From Bacteroidia bacterium (lineage in GTDB: Bacteria > Bacteroidota > Bacteroidia > Chitinophagales > Chitinophagaceae): 64,000 nucleotides of DNA. The position numbers were made by a program, and so were the translations under genes. The stretch covers positions 1-64,000 of the forward strand of contig JAUHYD010000001.1 of the NCBI GenBank assembly GCA_030426665.1, written 5' to 3'. Position 1 is the stretch's first letter. Every line of letters starts with the position of its first letter. Positions 20,593 through 31,064 of this stretch are shown in pieces. The notes beneath the pieces were generated by a model. The model did not search any database, was not told the origin of the DNA, and saw only the letters and a list, made by a program, of their open reading frames with translations.

Positions 20593-21789
20593 ATGGCATT
20601 TTGGAATAAAAAAGAAAAAAAGGCCGAAGAAAACGCCAATAAAAAAAGAAAATCAGTTTTAAGGGAATGGCTTGATGCGGGGCTTTTTGCTATAGTAGCA
20701 GCAACACTTATTCGTACATTCTTCTTTGAAGCCTATACAATCCCTACGGGGTCAATGGAGGGAACAATGCTCGTCAACGATTATTTGTTCGTCAGCAAAC
20801 TGGCTTATGGTCCCCGTATCCCGATGACGCCCCTCGCAATACCATTGGTACATAATACTATGCCTTTGACAGGTGGAAAGTCTTACACCGAGGCTGTTCA
20901 GTGGGGTTACCATCGTATTCCGGGATTCGGCAATGTAGAACGCAATGACGTAGTAGTCTTCAATTTCCCTGCCGGAGATAGCGTTATGGCGGAATACCCT
21001 GATCAGGACTATTATTCAGAGTGCAGAAGATCTGGCAGAGACCTGGTCAACAATCGACTCACAATCATTACTCGTCCGGTAGACAAAAAAGAGAATTATA
21101 TTAAACGATGCGTTGCAGTGCCGGGCGATGTGTTGGAAATAAAAAACACAAGAATATATATTGATGGTAAGGCCACGCCATTATTCCCGCACTCGAAATT
21201 ATTTCATATTGTTTCAACTAACGGCCGCGCCCCTGACGTTTCTGAAGATTTCGAACTGTATGAACGAATAAGTGACAACAAATACGTCTACAATCTCGAA
21301 AACTGCCAGATAGCGGAAATGAAAAAAGCAGGCAACGTAACCGACGTGACTACTTTTATTAATTTCCCTGCAGGTGTTTCATCGCCGCACCCCGGCGAAT
21401 GGGTTTTCCCGCACGACACTGCCCATTTCAAATGGAATCGGGATAATTACGGCCCGATTACTGTTCCTAAGAAAGGAGCAACCGTACAGTTGTCAACCGA
21501 AAACATTGCCCTTTACCGCCGTATCATCGCAAATTATGAAGGGAATAAACTTGAAGAACGTAATGGACAAATCCTGATTAATGGTCAGGTAGCTACATCA
21601 TATACCTTCAAAATGGATTACTACTGGATGATGGGAGATAATCGGCATAACTCACTGGATTCCCGTTATTGGGGATTTGTTCCGGAAGACCACGTTGTCG
21701 GCAAAGCATGGTTTGTTTGGCTCAGCTACGGAGAGCATGGCATCAGGTGGAAGCGACTATTGCACGGTATCCACGCACTGGAAGAGTAG
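20593..21789 (+). CDS. lepB: Signal peptidase I
   Basis: FFFEAYTIPTGSMEGTMLVNDYLFVSK (catalytic Ser), NYIKRCVAVPGD (catalytic Lys) and MMGDNRHNSLDSRYWGFVPEDHVVGKA. Confidence 0.95.
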   Translation: MAFWNKKEKKAEENANKKRKSVLREWLDAGLFAIVAATLIRTFFFEAYTIPTGSMEGTMLVNDYLFVSKLAYGPRIPMTPLAIPLVHNTMPLTGGKSYTEAVQWGYHRIPGFGNVERNDVVVFNFPAGDSVMAEYPDQDYYSECRRSGRDLVNNRLTIITRPVDKKENYIKRCVAVPGDVLEIKNTRIYIDGKATPLFPHSKLFHIVSTNGRAPDVSEDFELYERISDNKYVYNLENCQIAEMKKAGNVTDVTTFINFPAGVSSPHPGEWVFPHDTAHFKWNRDNYGPITVPKKGATVQLSTENIALYRRIIANYEGNKLEERNGQILINGQVATSYTFKMDYYWMMGDNRHNSLDSRYWGFVPEDHVVGKAWFVWLSYGEHGIRWKRLLHGIHALEE

Positions 21790-21957
21790 TCGATTGCATT
21801 TATCCCGCCGGTATGTTCATCTTTACTCTAATACTTTAGCGGGGAGAATACACATTTTCCGAATTATGTCTTCGTTTTATGGAAAACAGGCTTTACTGTA
21901 TCTTTAGAATGTACGGGCAGTGCTAATCAAAGTGCTGATAGTACAAATTAAGACAAT

Positions 21958-22530
21958 TTGCATCCACACTCCAAACATAACGAACTAACAGACAACGAAC
22001 TTTTGCTGGCATACCGGGCAGATAACAATAATATCTGGCTGGGTTATCTGTTACAGCGGTATACGAGTCTCTTATTGGGTGTGGCATACAAATACCTTCA
22101 GGATAGCGCAGCTGCCGAAGATGCAGTGCAACAAGTTTTCGAGACGGCCCTTACTCGACTTCCAGATGAAAAAGTGCAAAACTTCAAGGGGTGGCTCTAT
22201 ATTGTTATGAGAAATCATTGTCTGCAACAAATACGCGACAAAAAGTATTTCGCTGATGAATCAGTAATCAACTCTTTGACTTCAAATGAGACATCACTGG
22301 AAGAAGCGAAATGGTACAACCATTCCCTGGACCAATTGGACGAGGCTCTGAAAATGCTTAATGACGCACAGAGAGAAACGATAACTTTGTTTTACCTGAA
22401 AAAATGCAGTTACGAACAGATAACCGAAAAAACGGGTCTTAATTTTATGCAGGTAAAAAGTTACATTCAAAACGGAAAAAGAAACCTCAAGACGATACTA
22501 TTGAAGAAACTTAGGAATGCAGAAAAATGA
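21958..22530 (+). CDS. ECF-type RNA polymerase sigma factor
   Basis: DSAAAEDAVQQVFETALTRLP...LYIVMRNHCLQQIRDKK and a region 4-like C-terminus. TTG start in the track. Confidence 0.85.
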   Translation: MHPHSKHNELTDNELLLAYRADNNNIWLGYLLQRYTSLLLGVAYKYLQDSAAAEDAVQQVFETALTRLPDEKVQNFKGWLYIVMRNHCLQQIRDKKYFADESVINSLTSNETSLEEAKWYNHSLDQLDEALKMLNDAQRETITLFYLKKCSYEQITEKTGLNFMQVKSYIQNGKRNLKTILLKKLRNAEK

Positions 22531-22877
22531 GTAGAGAAGAAAACATATCGCCATTGAATAATCAACCCGAATCGCTTTCGGAAGATAAGCTGAAGGCTTA
22601 TCTGGACGGCATTTTGCCGCCAAACGAGCAACACCGGATTGAACTATGGTTGGCAGAAGAGGGAATGGAAAGCGACGCGTTGGAAGGGCTGAAAAAAATG
22701 GATCAAAACCAACGCAGAAAATCAGTTAACAACCTCAACGTTAAATTAAGCAAGTCAGTAAAAAACAGGAAAGCAAAGCGAAGAAAAGTAAACCCTGACA
22801 TCAATATCTTTATTGCTGTTGCCGTGATTCTGATGTTGGCAGTAATTTGCATGATGGTTATTAAATATGCCCTTTAG
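22527..22877 (+). CDS. Small single-TM protein, candidate anti-sigma factor
   Basis: Overlaps the sigma gene by 4 nt (ATGA). N-terminal LSEDKLKAYLDGILPPNEQHRIELWLAEEG resembles anti-sigma-type domains; C-terminal TM segment (IFIAVAVILMLAVICMMVI). Confidence 0.6.
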   Translation: MSREENISPLNNQPESLSEDKLKAYLDGILPPNEQHRIELWLAEEGMESDALEGLKKMDQNQRRKSVNNLNVKLSKSVKNRKAKRRKVNPDINIFIAVAVILMLAVICMMVIKYAL

Positions 22878-23161
22878 AAACCCTCCAATTTAGGGCAAAA
22901 ATTAGTGCAAAACACCTACAATATTTTTACTTAATATTCCTGCCTTACATACAAACGTAATTCAATGTCATCTTTTTCCTAATGGTTGGTTAATGGCGCC
23001 AACTTTGTAGGTAAGCATCGGCATTTGTTCTATTTTTATCAAAATATATAGCACAAGATTATAATAAGTTTATTCAAGTTAGTATAGCTTGAACTTGTAG
23101 TATATGTGCTACTGTATATTTTGAAATGAAAAACGAGTTAGTAAGCAAATAAATCTAAGAC

Positions 23162-26100
23162 ATGAAACAATTCCCCTTGTTTTGCTTAGCACTTGGTGCA
23201 GGCATCCTTTTGTCATTATCATCGTACGGTCAAAGTACCACGATCACGACCTTTGCAGGTAACGGTGTTTCCGGATATTCCGGAGACGGTGGTCCGGCAA
23301 CAAATGCAAATATCAGAAACACTTACACCCTCGGCAGCGACGGCGTAGGAAATGTATATATTGCTGATACGCATAATAATGTTGTCCGTAAAATCACCAA
23401 TACCGGTGTTATCAGCACCATTGCTGGTAATGGTACTACAGGTTTTAGTGGCGACGGAGGTCAGGCTACTGCGGCTCAACTGAACGGGCCTTACGGTATC
23501 GTAGTTGACGCAAGCAACAATGTCTATATTGCCGATAATTCCAACAACCGTATTCGCAAAGTAGACCCTTCCGGAATCATCACGACGTTTGCAGGTGGTA
23601 GCCTTGGTTCCCCGATTGACGCTGGCCAGGCAACAGATGCGGTTCTTGCTAGTCCTTCATCGCTTGCTGTTGATGCGAGTGGGAACATATACGTTACAGA
23701 ATTCCTGACTGCAAAAGTTCGCAAAATAACTCCGGGCGGAGTATTTTCTACTATTGCAGGTAATGGTACTTTTAGCTACACGGGAGATGGTGGTCCGGCA
23801 ACAGATGCAACTGTCGGCCAAATTCGCGGGATTGGTGTAGATGCGAGTAACAATGTTTACTTCTACGACAACACATACAGCGTTGTACGTAAAATATCTG
23901 CCGGTGGTATAATCAGTACAGTTGCCGGTGGCGGTGTAGACAATGTTGCAGATAGTGTTGATGCGCTTACTGCTTCAATAACAGGATTGTATTCTATGGC
24001 AGTAGATCCATCCGGAAACATCTACCTACCTGATGGCATTGATGCAGTTGTAAGAATGGTGAATACAGACGGGATTATTAAGACAATTGCCGGTACACAT
24101 TCTTCGCACTTTTATGCAGGTGATGGCGGTCCCGCAACTGACGCTTCTATCATTTATCCTCAATGTGTGGCGGCAGATGCTGTTGGAAATATATACGTTG
24201 GTGACTATGGTAACGAAAGAGTAAGAAAAGTGGCATTGGATTTTACAGGGTCTAACACAATTTGTCAAACATCTGTTACAACTATGAGTTATCCTGTAAG
24301 CGGTGGTACATGGAGCAGCAGCAATCCGGCAGTTGCAACAGTAAACAGCAGCACAGGAGAAATTACCGGTTTAACAAACGGAACCGTAATAATCAGCTAT
24401 ACTATCGGGGGCTTCTCTGCAACTGTTCTTGCCACAGTGATGCCTTTGCCAAATTCAGGCACAATATCCGGTCCTTCGGTCGTTCCAATCGGTGGATCCA
24501 TCGCACTGTCAAGCACTCAACCGGGTGGCGTATGGAGTGGCTGTAACAACTCTGTAGCAACAATTGATGGAGGCGGAAATGTATCCGGACTATCTAATGG
24601 TAGTGCTTTGATGTCTTATACAGTTACCAATGGCTGCGGCTCTTCACATGCTACATTCCCGGTAACGGTAGGTAGCTGTGTTGCAGCAACTAATATATCA
24701 ACAATAGCCGGCAACCACGTAGCAGGATATAGTGGCGATGGCGGACCGGCGAGCGAAGCAGAATTAACTGCACCACATGCCATAGTAGCAGATGCAAGCG
24801 GTAACGTGTTTATTGCCGATAGATTTAATCATGTAATTCGCAAAATTAATCCTTCAGGAACCATTAGCACTATTGCGGGCACGGGCGTTGCGGGTTTTTC
24901 AGGAGACGGTGGTCCGGCTTCTAATGCAGCACTTAACAACCCTGCAGGTCTCGCATTCGATGGTGACGGTAATCTATACATTGCTGACATGTACAATGAG
25001 CGTATTCGTAAAATTGACTTGTCTGGAAACATCTCTACGGTTGCCGGAAATGGCTATCATGGAGGTTGGATGGGTGCACCATTCGGAAATGGCGGCCCTG
25101 CAACTGATGCTGCATTGGTTTATCCGATTGCCTTAGCAGTTTCTTGCTCTGGAGAAATGTATATTGCTGAATATGGTAGTCAAAGAGTACGCAAAGTCGA
25201 CGAAGCAGGCATTATAACAAACTTCGCAGGTACTGCAAGAGCAGGATATAATGGCGATGGCCTTCCGGCAACAGATGCAGAACTTAACCACCCTCACGGT
25301 GTTGCCCTTGATGTAGATGGCAATGTATATATTGCTGACGCATGGAATAACAGAGTTCGTATCGTAGAAGCAACTACCGGAAAGATGTACACATATGCTG
25401 GCAATGGTGCAGCAACATACGCGGGCGACGGTATGCCCAAAGGGTCTGCAAGCCTTTGGATACCATGGGGTATTACATTTGATGGTTGTGGTAACTTATA
25501 TATCTGTGATTACAACAATAATGCTGTTCGGGTAGTTGACAAATCAACAGGCTACATTACAACGTTCGCAGGAAACGGTCAACGTGGTTGGGGTTATACC
25601 GGCGACGGAGGACCGGCAACTGATGCAAGTATATACTTGCCAAGCGGTCTTGCTATCGACGGATCAGGGAACATCTACGTAGCAGACTATGGTAATAACC
25701 TTATCCGCCTTATCGGCTCAACTGGTTATGCAGCTCGTGCTTACGCAGGAGGAACTACACAAACTATACATACGTGCGAAGGCAAAACCACTTCAATCGA
25801 CGACATGATGGCTATCTCAAACGAAACAGGAAGCGCTACATGGACTATCGGTAATAAGCCGCTCCACGGAACCATTGAAGGACTTAACGGAGCTACAGCT
25901 CAAAAAGGTGGCATGATTACCACAAAGGGTCTTACTTACGTTCCAGAGGCCGGATTTAGCGGTGTTGATGAATTCACTATTCTTGTTAATGATGGCACTT
26001 CGAAAGCAGCAACTACAATTACAGCAATAGTAAACGCATTGCCAAATGTTGGAGCTATCGTAAGCGACAACGTTATAACGGACAGCAAAGTTGCACTATC

Positions 26101-26545
26101 TAATCCTACTGCCGATGAAGGAGGACAATGGAGCAGCAGCAATACACAAATTGCAACAGTTGATGAAAATGGCGTAGTTGCCGCTCACATGAATGGCGTA
26201 GTAACCATTTCATATACTTTGACAAATGAATGTGGTGCTAAAAGCGCAACATCTACTATAGTAAGTGAAGTAAATGTTCCCGGCCCTTCACAGCTTTCTG
26301 TGTTCCCTAACCCAACAACAGGTACCTTTAGCTGCGAATTCAGCAGCGATGTAGACGCACAGTTGGAGTTGGTAACAACAGACATGACGGGAAGAGTATT
26401 ATTTACACAACCGGTAACTGCAACACCGGGACTAAACAAAGTAAACGTGACATTGCCTGATGGTGTAAATTCAGGACTGTTTATGGTTTCACTTGGTAAT
26501 GGTAGCGTAAATTATCAAAGCGTAAAAATTACAGTTGGTAAGTAA
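23162..26545 (+). CDS. NHL-repeat beta-propeller surface protein with Ig-like domains and T9SS sorting domain (paralog 1)
   Basis: Many NHL units (STIAGNGTTGFSGDGGQATAAQLNGPYGIVVDASNNVYIADNSNNRIRKVD). Ends PSQLSVFPNPTTGTFSCEF...SVKITVGK. Confidence 0.9.
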   Translation: MKQFPLFCLALGAGILLSLSSYGQSTTITTFAGNGVSGYSGDGGPATNANIRNTYTLGSDGVGNVYIADTHNNVVRKITNTGVISTIAGNGTTGFSGDGGQATAAQLNGPYGIVVDASNNVYIADNSNNRIRKVDPSGIITTFAGGSLGSPIDAGQATDAVLASPSSLAVDASGNIYVTEFLTAKVRKITPGGVFSTIAGNGTFSYTGDGGPATDATVGQIRGIGVDASNNVYFYDNTYSVVRKISAGGIISTVAGGGVDNVADSVDALTASITGLYSMAVDPSGNIYLPDGIDAVVRMVNTDGIIKTIAGTHSSHFYAGDGGPATDASIIYPQCVAADAVGNIYVGDYGNERVRKVALDFTGSNTICQTSVTTMSYPVSGGTWSSSNPAVATVNSSTGEITGLTNGTVIISYTIGGFSATVLATVMPLPNSGTISGPSVVPIGGSIALSSTQPGGVWSGCNNSVATIDGGGNVSGLSNGSALMSYTVTNGCGSSHATFPVTVGSCVAATNISTIAGNHVAGYSGDGGPASEAELTAPHAIVADASGNVFIADRFNHVIRKINPSGTISTIAGTGVAGFSGDGGPASNAALNNPAGLAFDGDGNLYIADMYNERIRKIDLSGNISTVAGNGYHGGWMGAPFGNGGPATDAALVYPIALAVSCSGEMYIAEYGSQRVRKVDEAGIITNFAGTARAGYNGDGLPATDAELNHPHGVALDVDGNVYIADAWNNRVRIVEATTGKMYTYAGNGAATYAGDGMPKGSASLWIPWGITFDGCGNLYICDYNNNAVRVVDKSTGYITTFAGNGQRGWGYTGDGGPATDASIYLPSGLAIDGSGNIYVADYGNNLIRLIGSTGYAARAYAGGTTQTIHTCEGKTTSIDDMMAISNETGSATWTIGNKPLHGTIEGLNGATAQKGGMITTKGLTYVPEAGFSGVDEFTILVNDGTSKAATTITAIVNALPNVGAIVSDNVITDSKVALSNPTADEGGQWSSSNTQIATVDENGVVAAHMNGVVTISYTLTNECGAKSATSTIVSEVNVPGPSQLSVFPNPTTGTFSCEFSSDVDAQLELVTTDMTGRVLFTQPVTATPGLNKVNVTLPDGVNSGLFMVSLGNGSVNYQSVKITVGK

Positions 26546-26575
26546 TAGCGAGAATTAATTAAACCATTCATCCGG

Positions 26576-26606
26576 AAAGCCTGACGTTGTAAAAACGTCA
26601 GGCTTT
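26576..26606 (+). terminator. Rho-independent terminator
   Basis: aaagcctgacgtt-gtaaa-aacgtcaggcttt hairpin followed by a T-rich tract after NHL paralog 1. Confidence 0.8.
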
Positions 26607-26891
26607 CTTACTTACATACCCGACAATAAATGCAGCCCGGTCGTTGTCTTCACAAGTGTTGATTATTAAATCGCTGACAATCAATCATATTTTCGTATCC
26701 AAACTCTATTTCATTTTAGTAAACGGTATGTTAATGACTATCATTTACATACTACGTAGTAAACATTTCTCTACTTTTATAAGATATTAAATTGTGAATT
26801 AATTTCTTGGCTCATTGTGCTCATCTCGGCTTGTGCGTCAGGAAATAAACATTTGGATTCCGATTTAATAAAACAATAAATCTAAAAAGCT

Positions 26892-29800
26892 ATGAAACAG
26901 TCCCCCTTGTTCAGCTTTGCACTATGTGCAAGCATTTTTTTGTCATCTTCGTTGCACGCACAAAACAGAACTATAACAAATTTTGCCGGTGGCGGATCGT
27001 CTTATGGTGACGGAGGTCCGGCTACCGATGCAATGCTCCACACACTTTCTGAAGTTGCTACCGATGGCATCGGCAACGTGTACATCGTGTGTTATAGTGA
27101 CAACGTTATCCGGAGAGTAGATAATATGGGCACAATTACTACCGTTGCAGGTAATGTATCATCCGGATTTAGCGGTGATGGCGGACAAGCGACTGCAGCC
27201 CAATTGAATGCACCTACCGACATTGCAGTTGATGCCAGTCAAAACATATACATTGTAGATAGAGGCAATAACCGTATACGTAAAGTAGACCCTTCAGGGG
27301 TTATCACTACGTTTGCCGGAGGAAGCCTTGGGTCTCCAATTGACGTAGGACCAGCAACAGACGCTGTATTAGACAGACCGAATTCTATAACCGTCGATAA
27401 AAACGGATATGTCTACTTTACCGAACAAACAAGTAATAAAATTCGTCAGGTATCTCCAAGTGGAAATATGACCCTTTATACACAAAGTGCCGGCTCCGGC
27501 TACAGTGGAGATGGCGGTCCGGCAACGGATGCACAATGGGGTGGCATGGATAACCTGACCGTCGACAATGACCTGAATCTTTACTTTTTCGACTTTAATA
27601 ATAATGTCATTCGTAAGATATCTTCATTAAACGGTTACATTAGCACATTTGCTGGGGGAGGTTCTGACTACAACGCTAATAACATAAGTGCCTTAACAGC
27701 TGATTTGTCAGGAGTAACTTCCATAACATTTGATGCCACAGGAAGCATGTATCTCGGAGATCGTGATTATGCAGTCGTTCGCATGATAGATACAAACGGT
27801 ATTATCTCAACAATTGCCGGTAGCGTATTTTCGTTCGGTTATAGCGGTGATGGAGGTCCTGCAACTGCCGCCCAACTACCGTTTCCTAATGGACTTGCAA
27901 CAGACGCAGTTGGAAATGTTTATGTTAGCGACCACGACATTTGGGCCGTTCGGAAAATAGCATACGACTTTTCAGGAACCAATACTGTTTGTGTGTCGTC
28001 TACCACAACATTAAGCTATCCTGTTAGTGGTGGCGCATGGAGTAGCAGTAACCCGTCTATAGCTTCAGTAAATAGCAGCACAGGCGAAATAGACGGTATT
28101 TCCGCCGGAACAGCAACAATCAGCTACACAATTAGCGGATCTTCTGCAACAACAGTTGTAACGGTAATGACGACTCCTGACGCCGGATCTATATCAGGTC
28201 CATCGGTTGTTTCAGTTGGTGGTTCGATTGCACTTTCAAGCACTCAACCTGGCGGTGTTTGGAGTGGCTGTAACAATTCAGTAGGAACAATAGATGGCAG
28301 CGGAAACGTATCAGGGATATCAAACGGAAGTGCATTGATGTCCTATACTGTAACAAGCAGCTGTGGATCGTCAACTGCTACATTCCCTGTAACGGTGGGT
28401 AGTTGTGTTGCGGCAACTAATATATCTACAATAGCCGGAAATCACGTAGCAGGATATAGTGGCGATGGCGGACCGGCAAGTGAAGCACAAATTACCGCAC
28501 CTCATGCTGTAGTAGCTGATGCGGTAGGTAATGTATATGTCGCTGACCGTTTCAACCATGTTATTCGTAAAATCAATCCTTCAGGAATAATTTCAACAGT
28601 AGCGGGTACAGGTACTGCCGGTTTTACAGGAGACGGCGGTCCGGCATCGAATGCAGCCCTAAATAACCCTGCAGGTTTGGCGTTGGACGGCGACGGCAAT
28701 CTGTACATTGCAGACATGTATAACGAGCGTATTCGTAAAATTGACCTATCAGGAAACATCTATACCGTTGCCGGAAATGGCTATCATGGAGGTTGGATGG
28801 GTGCACCTTTCGGAAATGGTGGTCCCGCAACTGATGCCGCATTAGTTTATCCTATCGCACTGGCAGTATCTTGCTCAGGTGAAATGTATATCTCTGAATA
28901 TGGCAGCCAACGCATTCGTAAGATTGATGCAAATGGAATTATTTCAAACTTCGCAGGTACAGCAAGAGCAGGATACAATGGAGATGGCATACCCGCTACC
29001 GCTGCTGACTTGAATCATCCGCACGGTATTGCGCTGGATGCAGAGGGAAACGTTTACATCGCTGACGCATGGAATAATAGAATCCGAATAGTCGAAGCAA
29101 CTACCGGGAAAATATATACTTATGCAGGTAATGGCGTTGCGGCTTACGCCGGTGACGGTATGCCAAAAGGGTCTGCAAGCCTTTGGATACCATGGGGAAT
29201 TACATTTGATGGCTGTGGCAATTTATACATCTGCGATTACAACAACAATGCTGTGCGCGTTGTAGATAAAGCTTCGGGCTATCTTTCCGGCTTCGCAGGA
29301 AACGGTCAACGTGGCTGGGGTTATACCGGCGACGGTGGACCGGCAACTGATGCAAGTATCTATCTGCCGAGCGGTCTTGCTATCGACGGATCAGGAAACA
29401 TCTACGTAGCAGACTACGGTAATAACCTTATCCGCCTTATTGGCTCAACTGGTTATGCAGCTCGTGCTTACGCAGGTGGAACTACACAAACTATACATAC
29501 GTGCGAAGGCAAAACCACTTCAATCGACGACATGATGGCTATCTCAAACGAAACAGGAGGCGCTACATGGACTATCGGTAATAAGCCGCTCCACGGAACA
29601 ATTGAAGGCCTAAACGGTGCTACTGCTCAAAGAGGTGGCATGATTACCACAAAGGGTCTTACTTACGTTCCCGAGGCAGGATTTAGCGGTGTTGATGAAT
29701 TCACTATTCTTGTTAATGATGGCACTTCGAAAGCAGCAACTACAATTACAGCAATAGTAAACGCATTGCCAAATGTTGGAGCTATCGTAAGCGACAACGT

Positions 29801-30272
29801 TATTACGGACAGCAAAGTAGCGCTATCTAATCCTACCGCCGATGAAGGAGGACAATGGAGCAGCAGCAATACACAAATTGCAACAGTTGATGAAAATGGC
29901 GTAGTTGCCGCTCACATGAATGGCGTAGTAACCATTTCATATACATTGACAAATGAGTGTGGTGCTAAAAGCGCAACATCTACCATCGTAAGCGAAGTAA
30001 ATGTTCCCGGCCCTTCACAGCTTTCTGTGTTCCCCAACCCAACAACAGGTACCTTTAGCTGCGAATTCAGCAGCGATGCAGATGCTCAGTTGGTGCTGGT
30101 AACAACAGACATGACGGGAAGAGTTTTATTTACACAATCGGTAATCGCAACACCTGGACTAAACAAAGTAAACGTGACATTGCCTGATGGTGTAAATTCA
30201 GGATTGTTTATGGTGTCACTTGGTAACGGTAGCGTAAATTATCAAAGTGTAAAAGTTACGGTATCAAAATAA
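26892..30272 (+). CDS. NHL-repeat beta-propeller surface protein with T9SS sorting domain (paralog 2)
   Basis: Same architecture as 23162-26545, with near-identical C-terminal half including PSQLSVFPNPTTGTFSCEFSSDADAQL. Confidence 0.9.
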   Translation: MKQSPLFSFALCASIFLSSSLHAQNRTITNFAGGGSSYGDGGPATDAMLHTLSEVATDGIGNVYIVCYSDNVIRRVDNMGTITTVAGNVSSGFSGDGGQATAAQLNAPTDIAVDASQNIYIVDRGNNRIRKVDPSGVITTFAGGSLGSPIDVGPATDAVLDRPNSITVDKNGYVYFTEQTSNKIRQVSPSGNMTLYTQSAGSGYSGDGGPATDAQWGGMDNLTVDNDLNLYFFDFNNNVIRKISSLNGYISTFAGGGSDYNANNISALTADLSGVTSITFDATGSMYLGDRDYAVVRMIDTNGIISTIAGSVFSFGYSGDGGPATAAQLPFPNGLATDAVGNVYVSDHDIWAVRKIAYDFSGTNTVCVSSTTTLSYPVSGGAWSSSNPSIASVNSSTGEIDGISAGTATISYTISGSSATTVVTVMTTPDAGSISGPSVVSVGGSIALSSTQPGGVWSGCNNSVGTIDGSGNVSGISNGSALMSYTVTSSCGSSTATFPVTVGSCVAATNISTIAGNHVAGYSGDGGPASEAQITAPHAVVADAVGNVYVADRFNHVIRKINPSGIISTVAGTGTAGFTGDGGPASNAALNNPAGLALDGDGNLYIADMYNERIRKIDLSGNIYTVAGNGYHGGWMGAPFGNGGPATDAALVYPIALAVSCSGEMYISEYGSQRIRKIDANGIISNFAGTARAGYNGDGIPATAADLNHPHGIALDAEGNVYIADAWNNRIRIVEATTGKIYTYAGNGVAAYAGDGMPKGSASLWIPWGITFDGCGNLYICDYNNNAVRVVDKASGYLSGFAGNGQRGWGYTGDGGPATDASIYLPSGLAIDGSGNIYVADYGNNLIRLIGSTGYAARAYAGGTTQTIHTCEGKTTSIDDMMAISNETGGATWTIGNKPLHGTIEGLNGATAQRGGMITTKGLTYVPEAGFSGVDEFTILVNDGTSKAATTITAIVNALPNVGAIVSDNVITDSKVALSNPTADEGGQWSSSNTQIATVDENGVVAAHMNGVVTISYTLTNECGAKSATSTIVSEVNVPGPSQLSVFPNPTTGTFSCEFSSDADAQLVLVTTDMTGRVLFTQSVIATPGLNKVNVTLPDGVNSGLFMVSLGNGSVNYQSVKVTVSK

Positions 30273-30303
30273 AATAGTAACAGAAGTCAAAAATTAATAG
30301 AAC

Positions 30304-30335
30304 AAAATGCCTGGCGTAATTCGCCGGGCATTTTT
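30304..30335 (+). terminator. Rho-independent terminator
   Basis: aaaatgcctggcg-taatt-cgccgggcattttt after NHL paralog 2. Confidence 0.8.
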
Positions 30336-30385
30336 CGTTTAAAAACACTTCATACAGGTTTGTACTTTTTTATATTATCTTCACA

Positions 30386-31036
30386 ATGAGTTGTTTTACA
30401 AAGAGTATCATGAACAACAGTAAAAAAGAAAATTCCAATTCCACAGAGCAAAACCTTTCTGTACTAATCAATAGTACGGAAGACCCTATATGGCTCGTGG
30501 ACACCAATTGCGCGATACTTGAGTGTAACTCGGCGTTTCATAAATGGGTAAGTCATTTTATAGGTTGCGAATTGTCAAAAGGCGACAATGTCCTATTTGA
30601 TGGCAAGAACAAAGCCTACCACGATAAGTTTGCGATGTGCTACCAACTCGCGCTAAACGGCAAGGAGTTTCGCGCTGTAGAAGACATGTTGATTGATGGA
30701 AAAATCCATTACACAACAGTCAACTTCAAACCGATTTTTGATAGCAATAATAAAGTTACCGCAGTAAGTTGTTTTGCCAGAGACATTACCGAACACAGAC
30801 AGCATCTGTATCACATAGAACATCAGAATGCTGCCCTTCGGGAAATTGCATTCATTGAGTCCCATAAAATAAGGGGACCTGTTGCTACCATATTAGGACT
30901 GGAACAAGTGTATAATTATGACAACCCTTCCGATCCGTTTAACAAAGAAGTTATCAACTACATCCGCGAGGTAAGCCTTGACTTAGATAAAATTATTCGA
31001 GAGGTAGTGAAACTTACTGACGAAATCGGGATGTGA
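30386..31036 (+). CDS. PAS-domain protein with DHp/HisKA-like C-terminus but no ATPase domain
   Basis: PAS segment (PIWLVDTNCAILECNSAFHKWV...FKPIFDSNNKVTAVSCFARDITEH) then ESHKIRGPVATILGLEQVY (H-box-like). ORF ends before any HATPase motif. Start may be the internal ATG near 30410. Confidence 0.75.
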   Translation: MSCFTKSIMNNSKKENSNSTEQNLSVLINSTEDPIWLVDTNCAILECNSAFHKWVSHFIGCELSKGDNVLFDGKNKAYHDKFAMCYQLALNGKEFRAVEDMLIDGKIHYTTVNFKPIFDSNNKVTAVSCFARDITEHRQHLYHIEHQNAALREIAFIESHKIRGPVATILGLEQVYNYDNPSDPFNKEVINYIREVSLDLDKIIREVVKLTDEIGM

Positions 31037-31064
31037 ATTCAACCAGTGCGAACAACAGCGCGCG

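Noticed and set aside
25936-26142. Identical antisense ORF in both NHL paralogs (also 29663-29869)
   Set aside because: Its conservation is explained by the homogenised sense coding sequence.
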